Below are positions 1 to 10,150 of a stretch of 64,000 nt of DNA, one piece after another. Source of the DNA: Henriciella pelagia. Its GTDB lineage: Bacteria; Pseudomonadota; Alphaproteobacteria; Caulobacterales; Hyphomonadaceae. Both the position numbers and the translations under genes were made by a program. Where the stretch lies: assembly GCF_002088945.1 (NCBI RefSeq), contig NZ_NCSU01000015.1, positions 124,001 to 188,000 on the forward strand, read 5' to 3'. How positions within the stretch are numbered: position 1 is the stretch's first letter; each line of letters starts with the position of its first letter. The notes beneath the pieces are model-generated. The model ran no database searches and had not been told where the DNA came from. It saw nothing but the letters and a program-made list of their open reading frames with translations.

Positions 1-370
1 TTGTTGTCTTGCCGTGCGTGCCGGCGACAGCGACCGTCCATTTCATGCGGATGATCTCGGCCAGCATATCGGCGCGGCGCACAACCGGGATACCCTTGGC
101 GCGGGCAGCCTGAACCTCGACATTGTCGCCCTTGATCGCAGACGAGATGATCACCGCCCCTGCACCATCCACATTTTCTGGCTTGTGGCCGATATGGACG
201 GTCGCGCCCTTCTCACGAAGGCGCTCGACATTGGCGCTCTCCTTTACGTCAGAGCCCTGAACCTTGTAGCCGAGATTGATCATGATCTCGGCAATGCCGG
301 ACATGCCGATGCCGCCAATGCCGACAAGGTGGGCCGGGCCGAGTTCGAATGGGGATGGTTTGAGGGTCAT
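1..370 (-). CDS. murC: UDP-N-acetylmuramate--L-alanine ligase, N-terminal part (runs off left edge)
   Basis: MurC adds L-alanine to UDP-MurNAc in the cytoplasm, the first step of peptide-stem synthesis. Only about the first 123 residues are in the window. They begin [14 protein letters not shown] and contain the nucleotide-binding turn GIGGIGMSG near residue 17. The ATP-loop sequence AGTHGKTT is reached just as the window ends. The ATG at 370-368 overlaps the murG stop as ATGA, the tight coupling seen at most junctions of this operon. Truncation is due to the window boundary, not a broken gene. The identity follows from the motifs and from its place directly after murG. Confidence 0.95.
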   Translation of the reverse strand, partial: MTLKPSPFELGPAHLVGIGGIGMSGIAEIMINLGYKVQGSDVKESANVERLREKGATVHIGHKPENVDGAGAVIISSAIKGDNVEVQAARAKGIPVVRRADMLAEIIRMKWTVAVAGTHGKTT

Positions 371-1476
371 GCTGGTTGCTTTGCCACTTGTTCGGCGAGG
401 TCTGCAAGATCGCTTGCTGCGGTGATTGTCCCGGTCACCCGCGCGAGCGCCGCACGGTTTTTCAAATCGGTCGCATCCTCAATACGCACCTTGATGAGTT
501 CGCCCAACAGGTTCGGGTAGAGATTGTCCTCAAGCAGGACATCCGCCGCCCCTGCATCGACCAGCGCTTCGGCATTGGCCGTCTGATGATCGTCCATCGC
601 GATCTTGAGAGGGATGAGAATGGATGGACGGCCCACGGCGGCGATTTCGCTCACCGTGCCTGCGCCTGAGCGGGCTATGATGAGATGCGCCGCAGCGAGC
701 CGTTCCGGCATGTCAGAGAAGAACGGCTTCAATTCGTGCTGTAGCTGCACCTTGTCGTACACCGCCCGGACCTGCTCAAGCTGTTCCTCGCGAACCTGCT
801 GCACCACTTTCAACCGCGCACGCAGCGTCGCCGGAAGGTGGTTTGCAATGGCAAGCGGGATGATGTCGCCGAGAATTTTTGCGCCCTGACTGCCGCCAGT
901 GATGAAGATAGTGAGGCCGCCATCCATCGGCGGAAAAGGCTTGTCCCGCATCGCGGCGATGGGCGCGCGAACCGGATTGCCGACGGCGTGATGCACGGCG
1001 CCGGTGGGCAGGCGGTCGAGCCGGTCAAAGCCTGATGCGACAATGGCGGCCTTGCCTGCAAAGCGCCGGTTCACCCGCCCGAGTACGGCATTCTGCTCAT
1101 GGATGAGGATCGGCACCTTGCGCCGGGCCGCTGCACTCAGTGCCGGAAAGGCCGGATAGCCGCCAAAGCCTGCGACCAGCGACGGCTTCAGCCGCTTCAT
1201 GGTGGATGCGGCGGAATTGATACCGCCCCAGATTTTCAGCGCAGCACCCGGCAAGGTCCAGGGCTTGCGTGTATTGGGGCTCGCGGCCTTCACTTCTTCC
1301 TTCCAGTCCGCTGGGAAGTGTTCGGCATAACGCAGCCCGCGCTCATCGCTCATCAGGCCGACCTGCCAGCCGCGCGATCGCATTTCTTCGGCAAAGGCAG
1401 CGGCCGGGAACATATGCCCGCCCGTGCCGCCTGCACCGATGATCACGAGGGGCTTTGCTGCGTCAGGCTCTGCCAT
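367..1476 (-). CDS. murG: UDP-GlcNAc:lipid I N-acetylglucosaminyltransferase MurG
   Basis: MurG (369 aa) transfers GlcNAc from UDP-GlcNAc to lipid I at the inner face of the cytoplasmic membrane, giving lipid II. The family landmarks are in order: the glycine loop [10 protein letters not shown] at residues 16-25, GGYP at 105-108, [12 protein letters not shown] from 126, and GGSQGA at 194-199. An [16 protein letters not shown] segment in the C-terminal domain forms the UDP-GlcNAc pocket in known structures. It has no signal peptide, as expected for a peripheral membrane enzyme. The start overlaps the end of ftsW by 14 bases and the stop overlaps murC by 4, so translation is probably coupled. 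Confidence 0.97.
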   Translation of the reverse strand: MAEPDAAKPLVIIGAGGTGGHMFPAAAFAEEMRSRGWQVGLMSDERGLRYAEHFPADWKEEVKAASPNTRKPWTLPGAALKIWGGINSAASTMKRLKPSLVAGFGGYPAFPALSAAARRKVPILIHEQNAVLGRVNRRFAGKAAIVASGFDRLDRLPTGAVHHAVGNPVRAPIAAMRDKPFPPMDGGLTIFITGGSQGAKILGDIIPLAIANHLPATLRARLKVVQQVREEQLEQVRAVYDKVQLQHELKPFFSDMPERLAAAHLIIARSGAGTVSEIAAVGRPSILIPLKIAMDDHQTANAEALVDAGAADVLLEDNLYPNLLGELIKVRIEDATDLKNRAALARVTGTITAASDLADLAEQVAKQPA

Positions 1477-2623
1477 CCGGCCTCCAGGTCGTCGAAGTCT
1501 GGCGCCGAATAAGCGCCAGAGCGAGACCCAGAGTCAACGCGATACCGAGCATTGATGAGCCTCCATAGGAAATGAAAGGCAGCGTCATGCCCTTCGGGGG
1601 AAGAAGGTTCACATTCACACCGATATTGATGGCAGCCTGAAGGCCGAAAAGCGCAAAGAGTCCGGCAGCCGCAGCGCGGGGGTACGGGTCGCGGACGCGA
1701 GACGCGCCGCGGAAGCCGCGCCAGCAGATAAAGACGAACAGACCGATCAGCGCGAGGGCGGCGACATAGCCGAATTCTTCACTGAGCACAGCATAGATGA
1801 AATCGGTGTGGGCGTCCGGAAGCTCGGTCTTCACCGCGCCTTCACCCGGCCCCGCGCCAAAGATGCCGCCACGACCGATCGCCTGTGACGCCTTGTCGAT
1901 CTGGTAGGTGTCATATTCAGAAGGGTTGATGAAGCTGTTCACGCGAAAGCGGACATGCGGCAGGAGCGCATAAAGCGTGGCACTCAGACCTACGCCCCCA
2001 CCGAAAAACATTGCAGCCCATCGCCATGGCAGGCCGGACACGAAGAAGGTCACGATAAAGGCCGCCGTCAGCAATGCAGACTGTCCGACATCAGGCTGGA
2101 GCAATAGAAGACCGAGCGTGACGACGTAGAAAACGAGCGCGACGACGGCCCACGGACCGCCCGGATAGAGCTGCCTCTGCGCGAGCAGCCAGCCCGAAAG
2201 GATGATGAGCGCCGGCTTCACGAATTCCGATGGCTGCAGCGTGAAGCCGCCCAGTTCGATCCAGCGTTGCGCGCCCTTGGCTTCATGGCCGACGATCAGG
2301 ATTGCGGCCAGCAGAACGAAGGAGCCGCAGAAGACAAGCGCCGACAATCGTCGCACCCAGGTCCGGTCCAGCAGGCTGGCACCAAACAGTATGATTACGG
2401 CCGCCGCCGCAAAAAAAGCATGGCGTTTGACGAAATGAAACTCATCGGCCTGGCCCATACGCTCTGCCGCGGGTGGGCCAGCAGCAAGGGAGAGAACCAG
2501 CCCCAGGCCGAGCAGAACACAGCCTGCCAGCAGAATGGACCAGTCGACACTGCGCCGCCACTCAGTGATATGAGAGCGGTCCGACCGCGGCAGGATCAGG
2601 GCTTCACCGACCTGCACGCTCAT
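1463..2623 (-). CDS. ftsW: Septal peptidoglycan glycosyltransferase FtsW
   Basis: FtsW (386 aa) is the SEDS-family lipid II polymerase that works with the transpeptidase FtsI at the division septum. The sequence is a polytopic membrane protein with a cytoplasmic N-terminus of about 30 residues followed by repeated hydrophobic helices. The SEDS signature [17 protein letters not shown] lies near residues 341-357. The position between murD and murG is the usual one for FtsW and argues against the elongation paralogue RodA. The ATG overlaps the murD stop by 4 bases. Confidence 0.96.
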   Translation of the reverse strand: MSVQVGEALILPRSDRSHITEWRRSVDWSILLAGCVLLGLGLVLSLAAGPPAAERMGQADEFHFVKRHAFFAAAAVIILFGASLLDRTWVRRLSALVFCGSFVLLAAILIVGHEAKGAQRWIELGGFTLQPSEFVKPALIILSGWLLAQRQLYPGGPWAVVALVFYVVTLGLLLLQPDVGQSALLTAAFIVTFFVSGLPWRWAAMFFGGGVGLSATLYALLPHVRFRVNSFINPSEYDTYQIDKASQAIGRGGIFGAGPGEGAVKTELPDAHTDFIYAVLSEEFGYVAALALIGLFVFICWRGFRGASRVRDPYPRAAAAGLFALFGLQAAINIGVNVNLLPPKGMTLPFISYGGSSMLGIALTLGLALALIRRQTSTTWRPDGRA

Positions 2624-4047
2624 GCCGATTCTTTCATGACCTTCACGAGCGCATTTCCGCCGAGGTCTTCGACGATGTGGCGGAAGGCATCACCGCGCGC
2701 TTCGAAGTCCTTGAACTGGTCGAAACTCGCGCAAGCAGGTGACAGCAGGACGATCGGGTTCTCCTCGCCTGATGCGCGCGCATCACGAAAGGCGGAGGAA
2801 ACGGCTTTTTCGAGTGTACCTGACTTCTCGAAGGGCACGACGTTTTCGATGGTCCGCGCGAACGCATCAGCTGCATCGCCGATGAGGTAGGCCTTGGCGA
2901 CGCGGTTAAAGAGGCTGTTGAGCGGTCCGATGCCTTCAGCTTTCGGGACGCCGCCAGCGATCCAGTAGACCCTTGGATAGGCGCGCAGCGCCTGCTCTGC
3001 CGCCTGCGCGTTTGTTGCCTTTGAATCGTTGACGAAGCGAACCCCGTCGATCTCGCCGACCTGCTCCATGCGGTGAGCGAGGCCGGGGAAAGTCTGGATT
3101 GCAGCGTTGATGCGCGCAGGCTCAATGCCGAGAGCGCGGCAGGCCGCATAAGCCGCCGCTGCATTCTGGTGATTATGACGGCCGGGAAGCGCAGGGGCTT
3201 CATTCAGATCCCCGACACGGATGGCATTGCCGGAGAGGCTGTCGAAGAGATTGCCATTCACAGCACTGACACCGCGGCCCAGTGCGAATTCGGAAGACAC
3301 CTGTGTCACCCGCACGCCGCCGCGCGCCGCCAGGTCCATGGCGAGCGTCTGCGTGATCGTATCATCGACCGCGATCACCGCCGTATCGCCCGGTTGCTGG
3401 TTCAGGAATATCCGGCGCTTGGCGTCGACATAGCCTTTCATGCCGCCATGGCGATCGAGATGATCTGGCGAGACGTTCAGCATCACGGCGACATCGCAGT
3501 GCAGGCTTTTGACGAGGTCGAGCTGATAGGAGGACAGCTCCAGCACGTAATAGGCGTTGGCATGAAGCGGCGCCATGTCGAGCACGCCTGTGCCGATATT
3601 CCCGCCAATGCGCGCATCCATGCCGCACTCTTTCAGGATATGCCCGATGAGTGCCGTGGTGGTCGATTTCCCGTTCGTGCCGGTAATCCCGATGACTTTC
3701 GGGCGGCCGCGCTCCGGCAGCTGCTGCACGGCGCGGGCGAAGAGCTCCATATCGCCGACAACCGGAACATTGGTCATCTGCGCAAGGCGCACCAGACGGT
3801 GCGGTTGTGGGAAGCGGTACGGAATTCCCGGCGACAGGACGAGCGCCGCGAAGCTCTGCCAGTCGCGCTTGTTCAGGTCAGAGAGCGGAATGCCGGCAGC
3901 TTCTGCTTTTGCGCGGGTGTCCTCGCTGTCATCCCAGGCATGGACCCTTGCCTTACCGGCCTTCAAGGCGCGCGCAGCCGCAAGGCCTGTCCGGCCGAGG
4001 CCGTACACCGCAACGTCTTTTCCAGCATATTCGGTAATCGGGATCAT
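2620..4047 (-). CDS. murD: UDP-N-acetylmuramoylalanine--D-glutamate ligase
   Basis: MurD (475 aa) adds D-glutamate to UDP-MurNAc-L-Ala using ATP. The N-terminal Rossmann-like domain carries VYGLGRTG near residues 14-21. The Mur-ligase P-loop GTNGKSTTT is at 123-131, and the central domain has LNVSPDHLDRHGGM. The C-terminal domain begins after the conserved HRME motif, and NDSKATN follows soon after. Length is usual for the family. It is separated from mraY by only 10 bases and overlaps ftsW by 4, so it is an internal gene of the operon. Confidence 0.97.
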   Translation of the reverse strand: MIPITEYAGKDVAVYGLGRTGLAAARALKAGKARVHAWDDSEDTRAKAEAAGIPLSDLNKRDWQSFAALVLSPGIPYRFPQPHRLVRLAQMTNVPVVGDMELFARAVQQLPERGRPKVIGITGTNGKSTTTALIGHILKECGMDARIGGNIGTGVLDMAPLHANAYYVLELSSYQLDLVKSLHCDVAVMLNVSPDHLDRHGGMKGYVDAKRRIFLNQQPGDTAVIAVDDTITQTLAMDLAARGGVRVTQVSSEFALGRGVSAVNGNLFDSLSGNAIRVGDLNEAPALPGRHNHQNAAAAYAACRALGIEPARINAAIQTFPGLAHRMEQVGEIDGVRFVNDSKATNAQAAEQALRAYPRVYWIAGGVPKAEGIGPLNSLFNRVAKAYLIGDAADAFARTIENVVPFEKSGTLEKAVSSAFRDARASGEENPIVLLSPACASFDQFKDFEARGDAFRHIVEDLGGNALVKVMKESA

Positions 4048-4057
4048 GGGGTGCGGG

Positions 4058-5251
4058 CTACCTCAGCTTGAGCGTGGCAAGGCCCGCAAGGGCGAACAGG
4101 ACGGACAGGATCCAGAAGCGGACGACGACGCGGGTCTCCGGCCAGTTCTTCTTCTGGAAATGGTGGTGCAGCGGCGCCATCAGGAAGATGCGCTTGCCTT
4201 CGCCGGTCAGCTTCCGGGTAATCTTGAACCAGGTCACCTGCATCATCACAGACAGGGCCTCGAGTACGAAGAGGCCGCCTATGACGGCGAGCGCGAACTC
4301 ATGCTTCACGGCGACGGCAACAACGCCGATCAGGCCACCAAGGCCGAGCGACCCAGTGTCGCCCATGAAGACGCGGGCCGGATAGGCATTGAACCAGAGG
4401 AAACCCATGCCGGCACCGATCATGGCCCCGAGCAGAACGCCCATTTCGCCGGCACCCGGCGTGAACTGGATGCCGAGATATTCTGCAAAGATGAAGTTAC
4501 CAGTCAGATAGGCGATGAGTGCGTAGGAAGCGCCAGCAAACATCATCGGCACAATGGCAAGACCATCGAGCCCGTCGGTGAAGTTCACCGCATTTGCGGC
4601 GCCGACGACAACCAGCATCGCGAACAGGATGAAGAACCCGCCAAGCGGCACGAAGTAATCATTCACGAAGGGCACGGCGACACCGCCGGAGAAGGACTGG
4701 TCGTTCGGCTCAACCGTCGTTTCGGGCGCCAGATTCGCAATCATCTGCGCGAGATCGTTCAGCGCCCCCCATTCGGCATGGCCGAGCGGCGTATGCGCGC
4801 CGTGGAGCCCCATGATGAAGGCGCCAGCAAGGGCGGCGACACCGAATTCAACCAGCAGGCGGACTTTTGCGGATACGCCGGCATCATCCTGCTTGGTGAC
4901 TTTCGCATAGTCATCAAGGAAACCGAGCGTCGCATAGGAGATCGTCACAAAGAGGACGGTCCAGATATACGGGTTGGAAAGGTCAGCCCACAGCACGGTT
5001 GCGAGCAGCAGCCCGATCCAGATGAGGAAGCCGCCCATGGTCGGCGTTCCCCGCTTGGAAAGCTGCGCTTCGAGGGAGAGATCGCGAATCGGCTGGCCCT
5101 TGCCCTGGCGTCGTTGAAGCTGGCCAATAATCCAGTCGCCGGTCAGGACCGAGAAGAGAAACGCTGTGACGATCGCGCCGCCGGTGCGGAACGTCGTGTA
5201 GTTGAAGAGGCGGAACAGCCCGTCATCGGCTGCAAGCAGTTCATACAGCAT
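4058..5251 (-). CDS. mraY: Phospho-MurNAc-pentapeptide transferase MraY
   Basis: MraY (397 aa) is the integral-membrane enzyme that moves phospho-MurNAc-pentapeptide from UDP to undecaprenyl phosphate, making lipid I. Visible family motifs are DDYAK at about 113-117, [10 protein letters not shown] at 223-232, [12 protein letters not shown] at 295-306, and a MAPLHHHF motif near 360. It is longer than the roughly 360-residue E. coli protein. The extra length falls mainly in a hydrophilic stretch of about 40 residues near 150-195, between membrane segments. The start overlaps the end of murF by 11 bases. Confidence 0.97.
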   Translation of the reverse strand: MLYELLAADDGLFRLFNYTTFRTGGAIVTAFLFSVLTGDWIIGQLQRRQGKGQPIRDLSLEAQLSKRGTPTMGGFLIWIGLLLATVLWADLSNPYIWTVLFVTISYATLGFLDDYAKVTKQDDAGVSAKVRLLVEFGVAALAGAFIMGLHGAHTPLGHAEWGALNDLAQMIANLAPETTVEPNDQSFSGGVAVPFVNDYFVPLGGFFILFAMLVVVGAANAVNFTDGLDGLAIVPMMFAGASYALIAYLTGNFIFAEYLGIQFTPGAGEMGVLLGAMIGAGMGFLWFNAYPARVFMGDTGSLGLGGLIGVVAVAVKHEFALAVIGGLFVLEALSVMMQVTWFKITRKLTGEGKRIFLMAPLHHHFQKKNWPETRVVVRFWILSVLFALAGLATLKLR

Positions 5252-6731
5252 CGTTACCCCCTGCCACTCGTTCTGAGTCGCGGTCCATCACTTGCTCGTC
5301 TGCGGTCATGCTCCACTGGCGCAACCTGTCTGCGAGCCTGCCCATCCCGGATGCATTCGAGCCTTTTATCAAGAGGAGATCACCGTTCGTGACCGAGAAT
5401 TTAACAACCGAATCCAGCTCTTTCGCATTGACTTGCCAATGGGTCTCGATTCGCCCCTCAAGCGAATCCGCGAGCGGCTTCATCCCCTCACCGGCGAGAA
5501 ATACGATCTCGGCCCCGGCTTCGAGAATCGGCCCTGCCAGCGCGCGATGCTCTGCTTCCGACGTCGCCCCCACTTCCAGCATTTCCCCCAGTGCCACGAG
5601 GTGGCGCCCGCCTCTGCGCGCAGCGAAGCTGGCGAGGGCGGCCCGCATCGAGGCGGGGTTGGCATTGTATGCATCGTCAACGAGAAGCACCTCGCCACCC
5701 GCAGGCAGTTTGAGGATCTCGGCCGTGCCCCGTCCTGGCGGTGGCGTATAGCCGGAGAGGTCCAGCGCTGCCTTGTACAGATCGATGGAGGAGTTCAGTC
5801 CTGCCGCCAGAAGCGCGCAGGCGACATTGTCGGCCCAGTGTTCGCCGACGGCATGGATTTCTACGTCGAGCAGGCAGGTCAGGGCATTTACGGCAATGTG
5901 ACTCATACTGCCGGCGCAAGCGTAGCGCTCCACCCAGGCAAATCCGTCACGATTGCTGACCCAGTCAGTCGCTGTCTTGTCCGCGTCACGTCCAAACAGG
6001 CCGATGGGAGCCTCCGGCTTCAGTGCGCGAACGTGTTCGACCAGCGCTGGCAACATTGGATCAGCAGCCGGCAGCACGACCTGCCCGTCAGGCTCGACCA
6101 GCCCGGCAGCAATATCCGCCTTCTCCCGGGCTACGCCCTCGATGGAGCCAAGGCCTTCAAGGTGGGCTGGCGCAATGCGCGTGATCACGGCCACATGCGG
6201 CTGCACCATCCTCGAGCGCGGCGCGATCTCACCCGGAGTCGACATGCCGATCTCGAACACCGCGTATTCGGTATCTGCAGGCATGCGCGCGAGTGTCAGC
6301 GGCACGCCCCAGTGATTGTTGAAGCTTTTCACCGACCAGTGCGCCTTGCCCGCGCCTCGATGGATGCGCGCAATCATTTCCTTGACGCTTGTCTTGCCGA
6401 CCGAACCGGTAATCGCAATCCGCACCGCATCTACAGCGCGTTCACGAGCGGCGATGCCGAGCTTCTCTAGGGCCTCCAGGACATCATCGACGATGATAAG
6501 CGGGCCCGATGCGCCCTCAACCTCTCGGCTGACGAGCGCAGCGCCTGCGCCAGCCTCAAAGGCGTTGGCAACGAAGTCATGCCCGTCGCGGACGTCTTTC
6601 AAGGCCACGAACAGATCGCCCGTCGCAAGGCTGCGCGTGTCGATGGAAACACCATCGACCTCGAATGGCGCGGTGACCCGTCCACCGGTAGCGGCAGCAA
6701 TCTCGTCAGACGTCCAGAGTGGGCGCGTCAT
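5241..6731 (-). CDS. murF: UDP-MurNAc-tripeptide--D-alanyl-D-alanine ligase
   Basis: MurF (496 aa) joins the D-Ala-D-Ala dipeptide to the UDP-MurNAc-tripeptide, completing the cytoplasmic precursor. The P-loop is [12 protein letters not shown] at 109-120. Further Mur-ligase signatures are [11 protein letters not shown] and [14 protein letters not shown], the latter typical of MurF. It sits between murE and mraY, overlapping murE by 4 bases and mraY by 11. It is about 40 residues longer than E. coli MurF, partly because of a short acidic, charged C-terminal tail. There is nothing else unusual. Confidence 0.97.
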   Translation of the reverse strand: MTRPLWTSDEIAAATGGRVTAPFEVDGVSIDTRSLATGDLFVALKDVRDGHDFVANAFEAGAGAALVSREVEGASGPLIIVDDVLEALEKLGIAARERAVDAVRIAITGSVGKTSVKEMIARIHRGAGKAHWSVKSFNNHWGVPLTLARMPADTEYAVFEIGMSTPGEIAPRSRMVQPHVAVITRIAPAHLEGLGSIEGVAREKADIAAGLVEPDGQVVLPAADPMLPALVEHVRALKPEAPIGLFGRDADKTATDWVSNRDGFAWVERYACAGSMSHIAVNALTCLLDVEIHAVGEHWADNVACALLAAGLNSSIDLYKAALDLSGYTPPPGRGTAEILKLPAGGEVLLVDDAYNANPASMRAALASFAARRGGRHLVALGEMLEVGATSEAEHRALAGPILEAGAEIVFLAGEGMKPLADSLEGRIETHWQVNAKELDSVVKFSVTNGDLLLIKGSNASGMGRLADRLRQWSMTADEQVMDRDSERVAGGNDAV

Positions 6732-8164
6732 GCCTTCACCCCCTCAAGGGCAGCTTTCGCGGTGTCCTGATCGGAGAATGGAATGACGGTCGAGCCGATA
6801 ATCTGCCCTGTCTCATGGCCTTTGCCAGCGATGAGCAGCGTATCACCTGCCTTGAGGTCGGCCACAGCTTTGCGAATCGCGTCACCGCGATCACCGATCT
6901 CGACGCCATTGGGCACCGCTTCAAGAATCGCCTTGCGAATGGAGGCCGGGTCTTCCGAGCGCGGATTGTCGTCCGTAACGATCACAATGTCTGCCTGCCT
7001 GGCAGCGATCTCGCCCATCAGCGGACGCTTCTTGCGATCCCGGTCGCCGCCGCAGCCGAAGATGACAACGAGCTTGCCGGCCGTATGTGGGCGGGCCGCG
7101 CGGATGAGAACGTCCAGGCCGTCCGGCGTGTGCGCATAGTCAACAAAGACCCCGGCGCCGTCGGCGGTCTCGCCCACGAATTCGAGACGGCCCTTTACTG
7201 GCTTCAGGCTCGACATGCCTGCACAGACGCCCTGCAGCGGCGCACCGAGCGCGAGCGCCAGGCCGGCAGCCGTGAGGGCGTTCAGCGCCTGGAATTCACC
7301 GATCAGCGGAAGCGCGACCTCAAAGGCCTCGCCGCGCCATTTCAGGAAGAGTTTCTGTCCCGTGGCGCGCGGCATGAGTTCCTCGATCTTGAGGTCTTCA
7401 CCGCGCCAGCCAACCGAAACCGGCTTGAGACCAGCTGCTTTCGCGCCCGCCTCAAAGGCTGCGCGTTCCGGGCTGTCCGCATTGACCACAGCTGGAGCGC
7501 CTGGAGGCATCAGCTCGGTAAACAGGCGCATTTTCGCGGCCCGGTATTCATCCATGTCGGCGTGGTAGTCGAGATGATCCTGGGTCAGGTTGGTGAAGGC
7601 GCAGGCGGCAAGTCTTACCGCATCCAGACGGTACTGAACGAGGCCGTGAGACGAAGCCTCCATTGCGCAATGGGTCACGCCCTGGTCTGCGAGCGTCGCC
7701 AGCGTCTCATGAATGGCGACCGGGTCCGGTGTCGTGTGACCGAGGTCAATGTGTCCCTGAGGCCCAATGGCACCGAGCGTGCCCATGGAGGCTGCCGACA
7801 GGCCTGACGTCTCCCAGATCTGCCGGAGAAAATCGACAGTCGAGCTCTTGCCATTCGTTCCTGTGACAGCAACGACGGTTTGCGGCTGGCGGGCATAGAA
7901 GGCTGCCGAAGCGGTCGCCAGCGCGAGACGCGGCTCGTCGACCTCGATCGCAATCGCGGGCGACACGTCCGGCAACTCGTGTCCGATGATTGCCACCGCG
8001 CCCTTTTCGATCGCCTGCGGAATGAACTCGCGGCCGTCCGCGACGACGCCCTTGAGAGCGGCAAAGACGAAGCCCGGCGACACCTTGCGGCTATCGGCGG
8101 TCAGGCCAGTGACTTCGGTGGCGGCATCTCCGCCCAGTCCGGGAAACAGCGAATTCAACTTCAT
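6728..8164 (-). CDS. murE: UDP-MurNAc-L-Ala-D-Glu--2,6-diaminopimelate ligase
   Basis: MurE (478 aa) adds the third amino acid of the stem peptide. The P-loop GTNGKSS is at 102-108, and HTTPDP plus a conserved AMEASSHGL segment follow. The sequence DNPRSEDP near residue 400 is the DNPR motif associated with meso-diaminopimelate specificity, which fits a Gram-negative wall. The start overlaps ftsI by 4 bases and the stop overlaps murF by 4. Substrate choice is inferred from the DNPR motif and from the lineage. Confidence 0.97.
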   Translation of the reverse strand: MKLNSLFPGLGGDAATEVTGLTADSRKVSPGFVFAALKGVVADGREFIPQAIEKGAVAIIGHELPDVSPAIAIEVDEPRLALATASAAFYARQPQTVVAVTGTNGKSSTVDFLRQIWETSGLSAASMGTLGAIGPQGHIDLGHTTPDPVAIHETLATLADQGVTHCAMEASSHGLVQYRLDAVRLAACAFTNLTQDHLDYHADMDEYRAAKMRLFTELMPPGAPAVVNADSPERAAFEAGAKAAGLKPVSVGWRGEDLKIEELMPRATGQKLFLKWRGEAFEVALPLIGEFQALNALTAAGLALALGAPLQGVCAGMSSLKPVKGRLEFVGETADGAGVFVDYAHTPDGLDVLIRAARPHTAGKLVVIFGCGGDRDRKKRPLMGEIAARQADIVIVTDDNPRSEDPASIRKAILEAVPNGVEIGDRGDAIRKAVADLKAGDTLLIAGKGHETGQIIGSTVIPFSDQDTAKAALEGVKA

Positions 8165-9813
8165 AGACTACTCCTTCTCTGAGAGACGGAGCGGACCATC
8201 GGGCTGTCGCCGCGACCCAGATCCTCGAATTTTGGTTCGACGCCCAGCATGGGCGCAACCCGTTCGATCACCCGGCCTGCCGTCGGCGCAGCATTAAATC
8301 CAGCTGTTCGTCCGCGGCCTGCTCCTGCTTTGGGCGCATCGAGCACGATCAATACGACATAATCAGGGCTGTCGGCCGGAAAGATTGCCGCAAAGGATGA
8401 GATATTTTCGTCGTGGGCATAGCCCCCGGCAATCGGCTTTTCGGCGGTGCCGGTCTTGCCCGCAACGCGGTAGCCTGCAACTTCGGCGAACCTCCCGGTT
8501 CCATCGACCACGGCCTCGCGCAGCATTCGCGTCACGACTGCCGCCGTGGGCGCCGAAATCACACGCCGCGTGCGCCGGCGCTTGCCGTCCATGATTATGG
8601 TTGGCTCAACCACTTCGCCGCCATTGGCGAAGACTGAAAAGGCGGTCGCAAAAGCCATTGGAGATACGGCAATACCGTGACCATAGCTCACTGTAGCGGC
8701 ATGAATTTCGTCAAACTGTTCCGGCAGGAGCGGCGCGGCGCTGCCAGCGACTTCGACGGGAGACCGGTCGAACAAGCCCACCGCTGCGAGCATTTCCTGC
8801 TGGCGGCGCGCGCCGAGCATGATGGCGATCTTGACCGTGCCGATATTCGAACTGTCCGCAACAATGCGGGTCGGTGAGGCATGGCCTGAAATCGGATGAT
8901 CGTCATGGATCGCGCGCCCGGAGATGACGAGCGGTTCGCGCACATCGAAGCGGTCACTCGGCCGGATTGCGCCAGTGTCGAGGGCAGCGGCAACAGTGAG
9001 CGGCTTGTAGACTGATCCCAGTTCAAACAGGGCACCGACGGCCCGGTTCAGGCGCGCAGGATCATCGCGGTCAAGTTCCAGCACGCGATTGGGATCAATT
9101 GGCGGCCAGCTGGCAAGGCCCATGACCTCGCCATTGCGCGCGTTCAGAATGACCCCGGCGCCGCCTTCCACCCCGTATTCGCCGGCTGCGGCGGCCAATT
9201 CAGCCTCAAGCGCGAACTGCACATTGGAATCAATGGTGAGCTTTAGCGGTTCCCGGCTGGAGAGCAGCTCTGAATCCATCGCATATTCGACGCCAGCAAG
9301 CCCCTGTCCGTCCGTACCGGCATAGCCGAGAATATGCCCTGCCAGCGTTCCGCGCGGATAGGCGCGGCGGCTCTCTTCGCGAAAATCGAGTCCTTCGAGT
9401 CCGAGGTCAAATACGGCCTGCCGCTGACGCGGGGTGAGGCCACGGCGCACCCAGACGAAGGCGCGCTCCTTGTCGGAGAGATCGGCCGTCAGCTTGTCGA
9501 CATCGATGTCCGGAAAGACACGCCCGATTCCACTGGCGACTTCTGCCGGGTCCCAGATGGCGCGGGGGTCCGCAAACAAGGAGTACACCGCAACAGACGT
9601 TGCCAGCAATTCGCCATTGCGGTCGACAATGTCGGCGCGGCGGATCGGATCCTCAAAAGCCCGCGAGTCGCCTTGATCGGCGGGCTGGGATGTCATGGCC
9701 ACCATACCGGCCTTGCCAGCGATCACGGCAAAGCCCAGGCAGGTGCAGAGCGAGACGAGCTTGGTGCGCATGGACGCACCCTCCGCAGGACCATCAAAAC
9801 GGACATTATCCAT
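8161..9813 (-). CDS. ftsI: Septal peptidoglycan transpeptidase FtsI (PBP3)
   Basis: FtsI is the class B penicillin-binding protein that cross-links septal peptidoglycan with FtsW. I start it at the ATG 9813-9811 (550 aa), because AAGGGGG lies five bases upstream and this leaves an 8-base overlap with ftsL. A frame open to 9861 would bury the start in ftsL. A single N-terminal membrane helix (about residues 18-40) is followed by the PBP dimerisation region. The transpeptidase triad is SVYK (serine 267), SSN at 321-323 and KTGT at 453-456. The C-terminus has no PASTA domain. Confidence 0.96.
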   Translation of the reverse strand: MDNVRFDGPAEGASMRTKLVSLCTCLGFAVIAGKAGMVAMTSQPADQGDSRAFEDPIRRADIVDRNGELLATSVAVYSLFADPRAIWDPAEVASGIGRVFPDIDVDKLTADLSDKERAFVWVRRGLTPRQRQAVFDLGLEGLDFREESRRAYPRGTLAGHILGYAGTDGQGLAGVEYAMDSELLSSREPLKLTIDSNVQFALEAELAAAAGEYGVEGGAGVILNARNGEVMGLASWPPIDPNRVLELDRDDPARLNRAVGALFELGSVYKPLTVAAALDTGAIRPSDRFDVREPLVISGRAIHDDHPISGHASPTRIVADSSNIGTVKIAIMLGARRQQEMLAAVGLFDRSPVEVAGSAAPLLPEQFDEIHAATVSYGHGIAVSPMAFATAFSVFANGGEVVEPTIIMDGKRRRTRRVISAPTAAVVTRMLREAVVDGTGRFAEVAGYRVAGKTGTAEKPIAGGYAHDENISSFAAIFPADSPDYVVLIVLDAPKAGAGRGRTAGFNAAPTAGRVIERVAPMLGVEPKFEDLGRGDSPMVRSVSQRRSSL

Positions 9814-10150
9814 TGGTGCCCCCTTCGCGGTCGCGGCGGAGTTCACCGATTTCATCAACACCGTCAGGCGGCCCTATCAGCTGGTCGAGATCTTCCGGCC
9901 GGGCAAACTGTTCTGCGCGCGCCGGCACCATGCCGAGTTCGGTACGTGCATATTCCTCGACCCATTCCTGCCGCGACAGGTGGCTGAGCTCACCAAGCAG
10001 CACGCGGCGTTCACGGATCGCCTCTTCAATTTCGGCTTCGACAGCGGCAATCTCTTCAGCGCTCTCGATCGCGCCGTACTTCGCCCGGTAGAGGCTGAAG
10101 ATGAGAAGGCCAATAATGGCGATACCGACCATGAGCGCGCGGCGGTTCAT
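9806..10150 (-). CDS. ftsL: Cell division protein FtsL
   Basis: A 114-residue bitopic protein with a short cytoplasmic start (MNRRAL), one membrane helix (about residues 6-22) and a charged, heptad-like stretch from about 26 to 65 suited to a coiled coil. FtsL joins FtsB and FtsQ in the divisome complex that activates FtsWI. FtsL sequences diverge widely, so the call rests on size, topology and its place between rsmH and ftsI. The tail beyond residue 75 is rich in Asp, Glu, Arg and Gly. The start overlaps rsmH by 4 bases. Confidence 0.85.
   Translation of the reverse strand: MNRRALMVGIAIIGLLIFSLYRAKYGAIESAEEIAAVEAEIEEAIRERRVLLGELSHLSRQEWVEEYARTELGMVPARAEQFARPEDLDQLIGPPDGVDEIGELRRDREGGTNG

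Noticed and set aside
1-370. murC as a truncated or broken gene
   Set aside because: The reading frame is intact up to the window edge; the missing part is simply outside. The same holds for mutL at the right edge.
3575-5392. A 605-codon open frame on the plus strand across murD and mraY
   Set aside because: It lies antisense to two firmly identified enzymes, is rich in charged low-complexity sequence, and has no ribosome site. GC-rich codon bias opens such shadow frames.
8161-9861. A longer ftsI beginning at 9861
   Set aside because: The extra 16 codons lie wholly within ftsL and lack a ribosome site, whereas ATG 9813 has AAGGGGG at the right distance.
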